In this document: positions 1 to 11,165 of the stretch, in pieces
Numbering within the stretch: the first letter of the stretch is position 1
How the letters are laid out: each line of letters begins with the position of its first letter
Origin: Hordeum vulgare subsp. vulgare
Lineage: Eukaryota; Streptophyta; Magnoliopsida; Poales; Poaceae
NCBI RefSeq assembly: GCF_904849725.1
Contig: NC_058519.1
Coordinates: 104,396,881 to 104,460,880, forward strand
DNA: 64,000 nt
Direction: 5' to 3'
Made by a program: the position numbers and the translations under genes
Notes under the pieces: generated by a model
What the model was told of the DNA's origin: nothing
What the model saw: only the letters and a program-made list of their open reading frames with translations
Databases searched by the model: none

Positions 1-1030
1 CTACTATTACTCCACACGTCGACCGCTATCCAGCATGCATCTAGTGTATTAAGTCCAAAAGAACAGAGTAACGCCTTAAGCAAGATGACACGATGTAGAT
101 GGACAATCTCATATCTACGACAAATCCCATCTTGTTACCCTTGATGGCAACTACATGGTGTGGTGCCTTGCTGCCCCTACTGTCACTAGGAAAGGTCACC
201 ACACGGTAAGAACCCAAAACCAAGCACTTCTCCCATTGCAAGAATCATAGATCTAGTTGGCCAAACAAAACCCAAGACTCGGAGAGACTTACAAGGATAT
301 CAAATCATGCATATAAGAAATCAGCAAAGACTCAAATATATATCATAGATAATATGATCACAAATCCACAATTCATCGGATCTCGACAAACACACCACCA
401 AAGAAGTTTACATCGGATAGATCTCCATGAAGATCATGGTGAACTTTGTATTGAATATCCAAGAGAGAGAAGAAGCCATCTAGCTACTAACTACGGACCC
501 ATAGGTCTGAAGTGAACTACCCACGAGTCATTGGAGGGGCGATGATGTTGATGTAGAAGCCCTCCAACCCCAAAGTCCCCTCCGGCAGGGCACCGAGAAG
601 GGTCTCCAGATGAGATCTCGCGGAAACGGAAGCTTGCGGCTGCGGAAAAGTCTTTTCGTGCATTCCCTGATTTTTTTTTTGTATATTAGGGAATATATAG
701 GCGCCAGGGAGGCCACAAGCCTGCTAGCCGCCCCCCTGGTGGCGGCTACAGGGCTTGTGGGCCCCCTGTAACTCTCCTGGCTTGGCCCTCAAGCCCCCTG
801 ATCTTCTTCCGTTCAGGAAAATTTTATTTCGGGGATTTTATTCCGTTTGGACTCTGTTCCAAAATCAGATCTAAAAAGAGCCAAAAACACAGAAAAAATA
901 GGAACTGGCACTTGGCACTGAATTAATAAGTTAGTCCCAAAAAAGATATAAAAGGTACATAAAACATCCAAAGATGACAAGATAACAGCATGAAACCATC
1001 AAAAATTATAGATATGTTTGAGACGTATCA
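1..1030 (-). repeat. 3' LTR of E1 (cut by window start)
   Basis: Downstream LTR of a minus-strand Ty3/Gypsy element. It is collinear with 6604-7658 over its whole visible length, with a few percent substitutions and small indels. On the minus strand it begins TGATACGTCTCAAACATATC at 1030, right after a purine-rich tract. A TATA-like TATATATT lies at 692-699 and a long palindrome at 713-760 just upstream of it. The 3' end of this LTR is outside the window. The start motif is typical of Triticeae Athila-like families; I do not assign a family name. Confidence 0.9.
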
Positions 1031-1045
1031 AGCATCCCCAAGCTT
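1031..1045 (-). other. Polypurine tract of E1
   Basis: On the minus strand this reads AAGCTTGGGGATGCT directly before the LTR start TGATACG. The position and purine content are those of the plus-strand priming site of an LTR retroelement. Two near copies occur inside the element at 2975-2988 and 3029-3042. Confidence 0.75.
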
Positions 1046-3695
1046 AACTCCTGCTCGTCCTCGAGTAGGGAAGTGATAAAGAATGAATTTTTGGTGCTTT
1101 CATGATACCTAGCATAGATGTCCTTTGTAACTCCTCTTATGTGACGTGAATGTTCAGCTCCATTAGATTCAAAACAATAGTTTTCTATTGACGTGGAAAC
1201 AATAATACTTCAAGCAAACTAGCAAGGTAATCATGAACTTTGAAAATAACAAGGCCAAAAGAAAGTTATCCCTACAAAATCATATAGTCTGGCTATGCTC
1301 TATCATCATTGCACAACAAATTTAAATCATGCACAACCCCGGTATTGGCCAAGTAATTGTTTTCACACCTTTACTTTCTGAAACCTTTTCAACTCTCACG
1401 CAATACATGAGCGTGAGCCATGGTTTTAGCAGTATAAGTGGTGTGGAGTGTGGTGGAGGTTACAAGAAAAACAAGGGGAAGATGGTCACATTAACTAGGC
1501 ATATCAATGAGCTATGGAGATGCTCATCAATAGATATCAATGTGAATGAGTAGGGATTTCCATACAAATGCTGCACTAGAGCTAAGAGTATGTGAAAGCT
1601 CTTAAAGAAAACTAGTGGGTGTGCATCCAACTTGCTTGCTCACGAAGACCTAAGGCAATTTTTAGGAAGCCTATCATTAGAATATACAAGCCAAGTTATG
1701 TAATGAAAATTTCCCACTAGCTATATGGTGGTGACAAAACGGGAGACTCTCAATCATGAAGATCATGGTGCTTAATAAGCACAAGTGTGGAAGGATAGTA
1801 GCATTGTCCCTTCTCTCTTTTTCTTTCATCATTTTTTTTTAATTTTTTTTTATTTTGGTGGGAATCTTTGGCCTCTTTTATTTCCTTACATGGGACAATG
1901 CTCCATCAATGATGATCATCACACTTTCAACTCAAAACTTAGAGCAACGATGACTCTATATGGAATGCCTTCGGTAGTGTACCGTGACAATGATCTAGCA
2001 TGGCATAGACATTAATGGAAACATCAGTCTAGCTATCTTAGGATCATGCAATAGCAATGTAGAAGTGGTGGCACATGTCATTGTGGTAGTTGCATGGCAA
2101 TATATCTCGGAATGACTTTGAAAAAGCCATAGTAGGTAGGTATGGTGGCTGTTTTGAGGGAGGCTAATGGTGGGTTTTGTGCACCGGCGAAAGTTGCACG
2201 GCACTAAGAAGATAGTGATGGTGGAAGGTGAAAGTCCATCCAAACCATGGACTCAACATTAGTCATGAAGAAATCATATACTTGTTGCAAAAGTTTTATT
2301 AGTAATCGAGACAAAGCATTCAACGCATACTCCTAGGGGAAGGGTTGGTAGGTATAAACCATCGCACGATCCCGACCGCCACACAAAGGATGACAATCAA
2401 AAGACTAATCATGCTCAGACTTCATCACAGAGCGGTTCACCATACGTGCATGCTACGGGAATCACTAACTTCAACACAAGTATTTCTAGATCCACAACAC
2501 CTTACTACCATAACTTCAATATTACCATAACCACAACTCAAAACTAATTGAGATGAATCAAACTTCTCTAACTATTCAATCACATGAAGGTGGAAGTTTT
2601 CATATCCCTTTGGATAACTACCCCTTTTGAGACTACTTTCAAAGCATAGATCAACTACCAAGCCACGCACTGCCGTGCTCTAAAAGATATAAGTGAAGCA
2701 CATAGAGCAAAATCGACTAGCTCAAAAGATATAAGTGAAGCACATGTGAGCTGAATTGTCTACCAAAGGATATAAGTGAAGCTCGACAAAATCACGGTGA
2801 GTGCATCTCTCTCTCTCTAGGTGTGCAGCAAGTATGATTGTGACACAATAAAAATAAAAGACTCCTAGATACAAGACGCTCCAAGCAAAACACATAACAT
2901 GTGGTGAATAAAAATATAGCCCCAAGTAACGTTACCGATGGATTTGAAGACGAAAGAGGGGATGCCTTCCCGGGGCATCCCCAAGCTTAGGCTTTTACGG
3001 CATCCTTTAATCTCTTGGGGTGCCTTGGGAATCCCCAAGCTTGAGCTCTTGCCACTCTTTATCTCTTTGTCCATAAGAACTTCACCCAAAACTTGAAAAC
3101 TTCACAACACGAAACTTCAACAGAAACTCGTGATAACATTAGTATAAGAAAGCAAACCACCACTTCCTTAGGTAGTGTAGAAAACTTAAATTCTACTTAT
3201 GCTGATGTTGGGTTACTTTATTTTCAATCTTCCATGGCTAATACCCCCCAATACTATCCATAGTTTCATCAAAATAAGCAACCAACACAACAAAAATAGA
3301 ATCTGTTAACAGCAGACCCGTCTGTAGCAATCTGTATACTTCGTATACTTATGGTACTTAAACAATTCTGAATAATTACGACAGTCTGAAGAATTGGCAT
3401 AGCAATCAGCAGCAAAAAGAATCAACTCAAAAGCTCTTACAGAAAGAAAAAAAGAAAATTCTTTTCGTGAGCAGAAAGTTTCTGTCTTTTCCAGCATGAC
3501 CAAACGATCATCCCCAAGACTAATCATAACGGTTTTGCCTGGCACAAACGCAAAAAGAAACACAAAAAACACAATCATAACAGAATTATGAAAGTGTGGA
3601 AAACACAAAACAGAAAGAAAAAGGATAGATTCGTTGGGTTTCCTCCCAACAAGCGCTTTTGTTTAACGCCCTTATCTAGGCAAAAGGTGATGGAA
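1046..3695 (-). other. 3' non-coding region of E1
   Basis: About 2.65 kb lies between the protease stop and the polypurine tract, where an autonomous Gypsy element would carry reverse transcriptase, RNase H and integrase. I see no reading frame resembling those enzymes on either strand. The stretch holds a short tandem repeat at 2682-2782, two extra polypurine-tract-like motifs at 2975-3042, homopolymer T runs near 1831-1850 and a CT run near 2808-2819. It looks like a long untranslated region of a non-autonomous element. Structural or packaging signals are possible but not shown. Confidence 0.6.
2682..2782. repeat. Short tandem repeat in E1 3' region
   Basis: The core AAAAGATATAAGTGAAGCACA occurs at 2682-2702 and 2724-2744, with a shorter, slightly changed copy at 2765-2782. 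Spacing is about 41-42 bases. The copies are close enough to suggest local duplication. No function is apparent. Confidence 0.75.
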
Positions 3696-5765
3696 TCACG
3701 TATAGTCATCTTTGGTGCTCAAACCATAAGTATCCCTCATCATAGATTCATAAGGCAATCTTATTTTCTTTCTAGGAAAGTGCTCCATGCCCTTCTTTAA
3801 AGGAAATTGAAATCTAATATTCCCTTCCTTCATATCGATGATAGCACCAATAGTCCTTAGGAATGGTCTACCAAGAATAATTGGACATGAAGGATTGCAA
3901 TCTATGTCAAGTACAATGAAATCCATGGGTACATAGTTCTTATTTGCAACAATAAGAACATTATTGATCCTTCCCATGGGTTTCTTGACAGCAGAATCTA
4001 CAAGATGCAAATTAAGAGAACACTCTTCAATCTCATGAAAACCAAGAATATCACATAAAGACTTTGGAATCGCGGAAACACTAGCACCCAAATCACAGAA
4101 AGCATTGCACTCATAGTTTTCGATCTTGATTTTGATAGTAGGTTCCCACTCATCATGAAGTTTTCTAGGTATAGAGACTTCTAATTCGAGCTTCTCTTCA
4201 AGAGATTTCATCATAGCATCTACGATATGCGCGGTAAAGGCTTTGCTTTGGCTATAAGCATGTGGAGAGTTTGCAATGGATTGCATCAAAGAAATGCATT
4301 CAAACAAGGAGCAATTATCATAATTGAATTCCTTGAAATCCAAAGTGGGAGTTTCATTACTACCCAAAATTTTGATTTCTTCTACTCCACTCTCCACACC
4401 TTTATCATCAAGATGGGTAGACTCCGAATCATTGGGGCGTTTTTCAACCAAAGTGGATTCATATCCAGCCCCTTCATCAATAGGTTTGACATGCGAAAAC
4501 AAAGATTCAAGAGGAGTCACACAAAGCACTTTAAGATCTTCATCATTTGCATCACTCGAACGCACCCTTTTAAACCATTCATGCCTAGCGCGAATTTGGG
4601 CGGTTCGTTCTTTGCTCTCATTCATGGAGACATGCATAGCTTTCAAAGTTTCATCCAAGTTGACCTTTGGAGGAGCACATCTAACTTTTAAAGCATCAAT
4701 ATCACAAGACATCCTATCAATGCTCTTAGCCAAATCGTCTATTTTGAGTAGTTTTTCCTCATTGGACGCATTGAAAATCTTTTGAGAGTTGATGAACTCT
4801 TTGATATTACTCTCTAAATCAGAGGGTAATTTGTTGTGATTTCCATAAGTGTTGTTGTAGGAATTTCCATAATTGTTAGAGGAGTTACTAGGAAAAGGCC
4901 TAGGAACATAGTTTCCTCTAAAAGCATTGTTGTTGCCAAAATTGTTCCTACCAACAAAATTAACGTCCAAACTAGCGTTGCTACTCTCAATCAAGGAAGA
5001 TAGTGGCATGTCATTAGGATCTAAAGGAGCGTTTCTACTAGCAACCAAATTCGACAACTCGTCCATCTTAGCACTAAGCGAGTTAATTTTTTCCATAGCG
5101 TGTACCTTTTGCTAGCATGTGACCTTTCAGTGTGCCACTGAGAGTAATTGGTCATGATATTGTCTAGGAGTTTTGTAGCGTCTCCTAACGTGATTTCCAT
5201 GAATGTTCCACCTGATGCGGAGTCCAAGATATTGCGAGAAGCGAAATTCAAGCCAGCGTAAAAGATTTGTATAATCATCCACTCAAGCCATGAGCGGGAC
5301 AATTTCTAATCATAAGCTTCATCCTCTCCCAAGATTGTGCAACGTGTTCATGATCAAGTTGCTTGAAATTCATAATATCGTTACGTAAGGAGATGAGCTT
5401 AGCCTGCGAAAATACTTCGATATCTAAGCATATTTGCACTTATCCCAAGAATCGATACTGTTTTTAGGCAAAGAACAAAACCAAGTTTTCGCGCGATCTC
5501 GCAACGAGAAAGGAAAAAGCTTCAACTTAATCACGTCATTACCCACATCTCTTTTCATTTGCATATCGCAAAGCTCAATGAAGGTATTGAGATGGGATGC
5601 GGCATCTTCGCTAGGAAGGCCAGAGAATTGCTCTTTCATAACAAGATTCAGCAAAGCTGCGTCGATTTCATACGATTCCGCACTAGTGGCGGGAGCAATC
5701 GGAGTACTAAAAAAATCATTATTATTGGTACTCGAGAAGTCGCAAAGTTTGGTGTTTTCAGCCAT
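3696..5765 (-). pseudogene. Gag-protease of E1 (Athila-like), frameshifted
   Basis: Retroelement Gag followed by an aspartic protease. The likely start is the ATG at 5765 (MAENTKLCDF), after a leader. The N-terminal part matches plant Gypsy Gag, with WFCSLP and later HEHVAQSWERMK and FYAGLN blocks. A stop near 5424 and frame changes near 5300 and 5100 break the frame. The last 466-codon part, 5096 to 3696, is open. It is rich in Asn and Gly, and about 335 residues in it holds the protease site CDLGASVSAIP and, later, PIILGRPFL. The active-site DLGA is intact. No reverse transcriptase follows, so the element would depend on another element's polymerase. Confidence 0.85.
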
Positions 5766-5977
5766 GATGACTTCAACAAACAAACAAGCACACAAGCAAG
5801 CAAGAAAACCGGCAAAGGAAAACGGCAAAAAGGAAAAAAAAAGCAAAGGAAAACGGCAAAGGAGAAAGGCAAATGAAAACGGCAAATGTGTTGTGGGGGA
5901 GAGGAAAACGAGAGGCAACTGGCAAAAAAGTAAATGGAAGAGATGAGTTTGTGAGACCTACTTGGATAGATCTCTCC

Positions 5978-5996
5978 TTCCCCGGCAACGGCGCCA
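5978..5996 (-). other. Primer-binding site of E1 (tRNA-Asp type)
   Basis: On the minus strand this reads TGGCGCCGTTGCCGGGGAA, complementary to the 3' end of plant tRNA-Asp (ending GGCAACGGCGCCA), as is known for Athila elements. It lies 10 bases inside the 5' LTR end. Two further near copies lie within the LTR end. Confidence 0.85.
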
Positions 5997-6006
5997 GAAA
6001 TACTTC

Positions 6007-7658
6007 TGCTACTACAACAAAAGACCTTCTAACGGCACCAGAAACACGTGCTGACGGGAGACTGTTCTTGTCTTGATACTCCTCAGCAACGGCACCAGGA
6101 ATCCTTCTGCTACGGCTATGCCTTAAGGGACTTCCTAGGCAAATATGCAAAGGATTTCCCCCGTGGCCTTGGAGCCTTTCGTTGGTGTTCCCTCGAAGCG
6201 GAAAGGGTGATATAGCGCAGCGGTGGTAAGTATTTCCCTCAGTTTTGAGAACCAAGGTATCGATCCAGTGAAGGAGTATCACAAGTACCTGCACAAACAC
6301 AAAAAGCTTGCTCCCAACGCTATGAAGGGGTTGTCAATCCCTTATAGATTGTTTGCCAATTTAAAACTGAAAGCAACAAAGTAAAAAAGCAAAGTAAAAG
6401 CGAAAGTGGAAACGAGATGTGTGAATAGACCCGGGGGCCGTAGTGTTCACTAGTGGCTTCTCTCATGAAAGCAAGTAGACGGTGGGTGAACAAATTACTG
6501 TCGATCAATTGATAGAACCACGCAAAGTCGTGACGTCATCTATGGCAATGATTGTATCTATAGGCATCACGTCCAAAACAAGTAGACCGATACTTTCTGC
6601 ATCTACTACTATTAGTCCACATGTCGACCGCTATCCATCATGCATCTTGTGTATTAAGTCCAAAAGAACAGAGTAACGCCTTAAGCAAGATGACATGATG
6701 TAGATGGACAATCTCATATCTACGACAAAGCCCATCTTGTTACCCTTGATGGCAACTACACGATGTGTGCCTTGCTGCCCCTACTGTCATTGGGAAAGGT
6801 CACCACACGATAAGAACCCAAAACCAAGCACTTCTCCCATTGCAAGAATCATAGATCTAGTTGGCCAAACAAAACCCAAGACTCAAAGAGACTTACAAGG
6901 ATATCAACTCATGCATATAAGAAATCAGTGAAGACTCAAATATATATCATAGATAATCTGATCACAAATCCACAATTCATCGGATCTCGACAAACACACC
7001 GCCAAAGAGGATTACATCGGATAGATCTCCATGAAGATCATGGAGAACTTTGTATTGAAGATCCAAGAGAGAGAAGAAGCCATCTAGCTACTAACTACGG
7101 ACCCGTAGGTCTGAAGTGAACTACTCACGAGTCATTGGAGGGGCGATGATGTTGATGTGGAAGCCCTCCAACTCCAAAGTCCCCTCCGGCAGGGCACCGG
7201 GAAGGGTCTCTAGATGAGATCTTGCGGAAACGGAAGCTTGCGGCGGCGGAAAAGTGTTTTCGTGGATTCCCTGATTTTTTTTATGTATTTTAGGGAATAT
7301 ATAGGCGAACGAGCTAGGTCAGGGGGGCGCCAGGGAGGCCACAAGCCTGCTAGCCCCCCCCCCCCAGGTGCTGGCTATAGGGCTTATGGGCCCCCTGTAG
7401 CTCTCCTAGCTTGGCCCTCAAGCCCCCTGATCTTCTTCCGTTTGGGAAAAATTTATTTCGGGGATTTTATTCCGTTTGGACTCCGTTCCAAAATCAGATC
7501 TGAAAAGAGCCAAAAACACAGAAAAAATAGAAACTGGCACTTGGCACTGAATTAATAAGTTAGTCCCAAAAAGATATAAAAGGTACATAAAACATCCAAA
7601 GATGACAAGATAACAGCATGAAACCATCAAAAATTATAGATACGTTTGAGACGTATCA
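6007..7658 (-). repeat. 5' LTR of E1
   Basis: A 1652-bp LTR on the minus strand. It begins TGATACGTCTCAAACG at 7658 and ends GTAGCA at 6007, so it has TG...CA ends. Its first part matches 1-1030. A TATA-like element lies at 7297-7303 and a decayed palindrome at 7339-7389. The 3' end contains PBS-like motifs near 6030-6042 and 6082-6096. The adjacent five bases GGTGG (7659-7663) should be one copy of the target duplication; the other copy is outside the window. Confidence 0.88.
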
Positions 7659-8444
7659 GGTGGCTATATCGTGTAGTTTGGTAAGATGGGCTACGACCGT
7701 CTCAGACTCATAATCGCGGAAAGGATCAGATTCGACTAGAGAGATTATCTTAAGATCGACAGAGAATTCATAATCCTTATCGGTGATAAAGATAGGTGAA
7801 GTGGCAAACTTCGGGTCGTATTTCATCCTAGCTTTCAGAGATTTTTCCTTCCACTTGAGAAGTCATTTCTCAGCGTCATAGGCATCCTTACACGCAAGAA
7901 AATCCTCAGCTATCTCTCCCTCCATAACGTAACCCTCAGGTATATCAGGCAATTCATATCTAGGAGAGCTAGATCTAGCAGGAGCAAAAGCAGGTTCTAT
8001 CTCAATAGTATCGGCAGTTTCAGAAGCATCACGAGCATTGGCAGTAACTCTAGCAATATGAGCATCAAGGAATACCCCTAGCGGCACATCAAGCAAAGTA
8101 GTATCTCTAGCAGTATCAAGCATAGCATCATCAGGCAGAATAGCATCTCTAGCATCATCAGGCAAAGCAGTATCAGGCATAGCATCTCTAGTAGTATCAG
8201 GCATAGCATCTCTAGCAGTATCAAGCATAGCATCATTAGGCATAGTATCAAGCATAGCATCTCTAGCAGTAGCATCATAAGCATCATCAAGCACGGGCGA
8301 CATATCAAGATTTCTAGCAGGAGGTGATGTCGCAAACTTACTCATAATCGAAGGTGAGTCAAGTGCAGAGCTAGATGGCAGTTCCTTACCTCCCCTCATA
8401 GTTGAGGGCAAGACTTTGGTTTTTGGATCTTTCAGATTCTTCAT
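7659..8444 (-). pseudogene. Gag N-terminus of E2, cut by E1
   Basis: Gag start of an Athila-like element, beginning with the ATG at 8444 (MKNLKDPKTK). A closely similar start is at 32866 in E3. The blocks YELPDIPEGYVM and LDAHI are shared with E3. The frame is open to a TGA at 7863-7865, then continues in the same frame with Gag-like sequence up to the point where the E1 LTR begins. The middle, about 8090-8290, is an expanded repeat of motifs such as ARDAMLDT and PDDA. The rest of the element lies left of the window because E1 was inserted here. Confidence 0.8.
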
Positions 8445-8492
8445 AGTGATCAGCAGATATAAATCCCAAGTGACTTAGAGAATATAGAAATA

Positions 8493-8511
8493 CCTCCCGG
8501 CAACAGCGCCA
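8493..8511 (-). other. Primer-binding site of E2 (tRNA-Asp type)
   Basis: On the minus strand it reads TGGCGCTGTTGCCGGGAGG, with a few changes from the tRNA-Asp complement. It lies just inside the E2 LTR end at 8518. Further PBS-like copies follow within the LTR end at 8543-8562 and 8577-8594. Confidence 0.78.
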
Positions 8512-8517
8512 GAAAAA

Positions 8518-10198
8518 TGCTGCTATTGTGACAACAGACCTTCCCCTGCAACGGCACCAGAAGAATGCTGCTAGCACTCCCCGGCAACGAAACTAGAAGA
8601 ATGTTGTTGATGGCCCACCAGCGCGTGGGTTTGCGGCAGTTTTCGAGGGTAGATTATTCGACCCAAATTTGTTGATTCGCCAAGCAGGAGGTGAGAGGAT
8701 ACTCTCGAGTATTAGCAGCTGAATGTATCAGATTTAACCACACCTGAAAGATTAGTATCTGCAAGCAAACTAGTAATATAACAATGGTGTCAGAAACGAT
8801 CTGTTGACGGCAGACTATTCCTAACTGTTGTATCAATGGCGCCAGAAGTTGCCCGCTGACGAAAATTGTCTTTTCCCGTCAACGCCGAGCGAACCAGAAT
8901 TGTAGCAGGTAGCAGCAGTGTAACGGGTAATAGCAGTGGCAAGGAACAGCAGTAGTGACAGCGGTAGCAAGTAGCAACAGTAGCAAGTAGCAGCAGAGCA
9001 AGCGACAGTAGTAACCGCAGTAGCAAGTAGCAACAGTAGTAACAGCAGTAGCAGCAAGACAAGTAACAGTAGCAGTGGGACGAACTCGTAGGCAATGGGT
9101 CGGTGATTCGTTTGGATGATATTCATCATGCAACAGTTATAGCACGGAGAGATATGTGGCTAGCTCCCGTTCGTCAATGTGATGTAGGCATGCATTCCGT
9201 GTGTAGTCATACGTGCTTAGGGAAAAGAGCTTGCATGACATCTATTGTCCAGCCCTCCCGTGGTAGTGGGGTCCAAATGGATACTACGGGATATTAAGGT
9301 TCTCCTTTTAATAAAGAACCGGAACAACCCATTAGCACTTGGTGAACACATGAACTCCTCAAACTATGGTCATCACCGGGAGTGGTTCCGGTTATTGTCA
9401 CTCCGGGGTTGCCGGGTCATAACACATAGTAGGTAACTACAACTTGCAAGATCGAATCTAAAACACACATATATTGGTGACAACATAATAATTTCAGATC
9501 TGAAATCATGGCACTCGGGCCCTAGTGACAAGCATTAAGCATGGCAAAGTAGTAGCAACATCAATCTCAGAACATAGTGGATACTAGGGATCAATCCCCG
9601 TCAAAACTAACTCGATTACATGATAGATCTCATCCTACTCATCACCGCCCAGCGAGCCTATGAATAGATTACTCATGAACGATGAAGAGCTTCATGGAAT
9701 TGGAGAGGGAAGAAGGTTGATGATGACGATGGCGACGGTTTCCCCTCTCCGGAGCCCAAAACGGACTCCAGATCTGTCCTCCAGCTGAAGAACAGGATGT
9801 GGCGGCGCCTCCATATTGCAAACACGACGAAATCTTCTCTTCTAGTTTTTTTCTGGGCGAAAGTGAATTTATAGAGCTGAGATTGGGGGCGGTAGAGCCA
9901 CGTGGACCCAACAAGCTTGGTTGCCGCGGCCAGGGGGTGGCCGCGGCAACAGGGCTTGTGACCCACTGGCCCATCCCCTCCGGTGGATCTTTGCGCAGGT
10001 ATTTTTCATATTTTCCAGAAAAATTCTCCGTAAATTTTCAGGACGTTCCGAGAACTTTTATTTCTGCCCAAAAACAACACCGTGGCAATTTTGCTGAAAA
10101 CAGCATCAGTCCGGGTTAGTTCCATTCAAATCATGCAAATTAGAGTCCAAAACAAGGGCAGAAGAGTTTGGAAAAGTAGATACGATGGAGACGTATCA
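8518..10198 (-). repeat. 5' LTR of E2
   Basis: A 1681-bp LTR starting TGATACGTCTCCATCG at 10198 and ending in CA at 8518 on the minus strand. It shares its start, promoter region and end region with the E3 LTR at 32942-34307. It contains a low-complexity block rich in CAG/TAG triplets at 8905-9085, a TATA-like TATAAATTC near 9866-9875, and an almost perfect GC-rich palindrome at 9920-9950. TTGGG at 10199-10203 is probably one copy of the target duplication. Confidence 0.85.
8905..9085. repeat. Triplet-rich low-complexity block in E2 LTR
   Basis: A roughly 180-bp run built of GTAGCA, CAGTAG and AGCAGT units. In the antisense direction it gives leucine-rich nonsense frames that should not be read as proteins. 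The E3 LTR has a shorter run at about 33110-33190, so the block varies in length between copies. Confidence 0.8.
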
Positions 10199-10261
10199 TT
10201 GGGCGCCGGTCATTAGAGCGGCGGGGCTTAGGGAAGATGAAGCTCAGAGAAGCCCTTGACA

Positions 10262-10282
10262 CGCCCCCTACCTGGCGCGCCA
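10262..10282 (-). other. Primer-binding region of E5 (Tat-like)
   Basis: On the minus strand this reads TGGCGCGCCAGGTAGGGGG, a sequence I associate with the start of the internal region in Tat/RIRE2-like grass Gypsy elements. It lies two bases inside the LTR end at 10285. Internal sequence continues only to 10199, where E2 is inserted. I do not name the primer tRNA. Confidence 0.6.
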
Positions 10283-10284
10283 AA

Positions 10285-11165
10285 TGTCGGATTTCGGGCA
10301 CCGCAAAACCCTAAAGATTCGAACTCAGGGGCGTGTGCAAAGATCTCTCGCGGTCTCGCCTCACCTAACTCGCTACTCGCTGGGGATGGCAGAGAGCTCA
10401 CTCGATCGTGAGGAAGACACAGAACACGGCAGTTTACCCAGATTTGGGCCGCTGAGAAGCGTAATACCCTACTCCTGCTTTGGTGCATTTCCTCTCGTGG
10501 AGGTTGGTGGATGAACTAGTACAGTGTTCGAGGGCCTCCTGAGGCTGGGTGGCCTTTGGGTGGTGCTAGTGGGCGAATGAATGAATCAATCCCTCTATTA
10601 AGTAACCTGCTCTCTATATATATAGTGGCGGCCCCGATTCTATTCCCTTATCGTTTCGGTGGGAAGGGATCCCACAACGTCCAATTTTCAAGGGGGCGGG
10701 GGGACATGCTTACCCTTTCCAAAAGTAGTCTTCGCCTGCAAAGTGGTTGTCAACGCAGCAAGGACGGGTCCAGGGATGACGTCCGTCCTACTCGCGGGCG
10801 GTGGTGGCCTTGTTGCACCAGAATGGAAACCTTTGGGAGATGCCTTGGAGACCTGCGTGCGTCCTCGCCCACTTTGCACTAAAGGGGGGAACTACACCAT
10901 CCTGCTGTCTGCTGCTCGCATGTCCTTCCCCTGCATAATCCTCGACTCATGAGGCCAGGTCTCGCCTCGAAATATCCGCCACTCCGGAGGGGTCCTGAGG
11001 AGGGCCCCTGAGGGTCTTGATGTTGTTCCTCCTCGCGAGGCTTGACCCCTCACAAGGGCCTTGCCTTGAGTGGTGCCGGGCCTGTTGGTTTTTGGTCGAT
11101 GAAGTGGGCCAACCCTGGCCCGCATGTAGGCAGGTCTGGGTACCCCCATTCCCAGAATGCCGACA
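10285..11165 (-). repeat. 5' LTR of truncated E5 (Tat-like)
   Basis: GC-rich block whose minus-strand ends are TGTCGGCATTCTGGG at 11165 and CCGACA at 10285, next to the primer-binding region. The length is 881 bp. The start with a GGGGGTACCC stretch is like Tat-type grass LTRs. Only this LTR and about 85 internal bases remain before the E2 insertion. The outer boundary at 11165 is chosen from the TGTCGG...CCGACA pairing and has no target duplication to confirm it, so it could be wrong. Confidence 0.5.

Noticed and set aside
4227..4785. Plus-strand frames of about 150 codons
   Set aside because: They are shadows of the E1 gag-protease on the opposite strand.
5990..6100. tRNA-Asp gene fragments
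   Set aside because: Only the last 15 or so bases of the tRNA are matched, in the position of a retroelement primer-binding site.
8790..9133. Leucine- and cysteine-rich overlapping frames
   Set aside because: Antisense readings of the triplet-rich low-complexity block in the E2 LTR. All three frames are open for the same reason.
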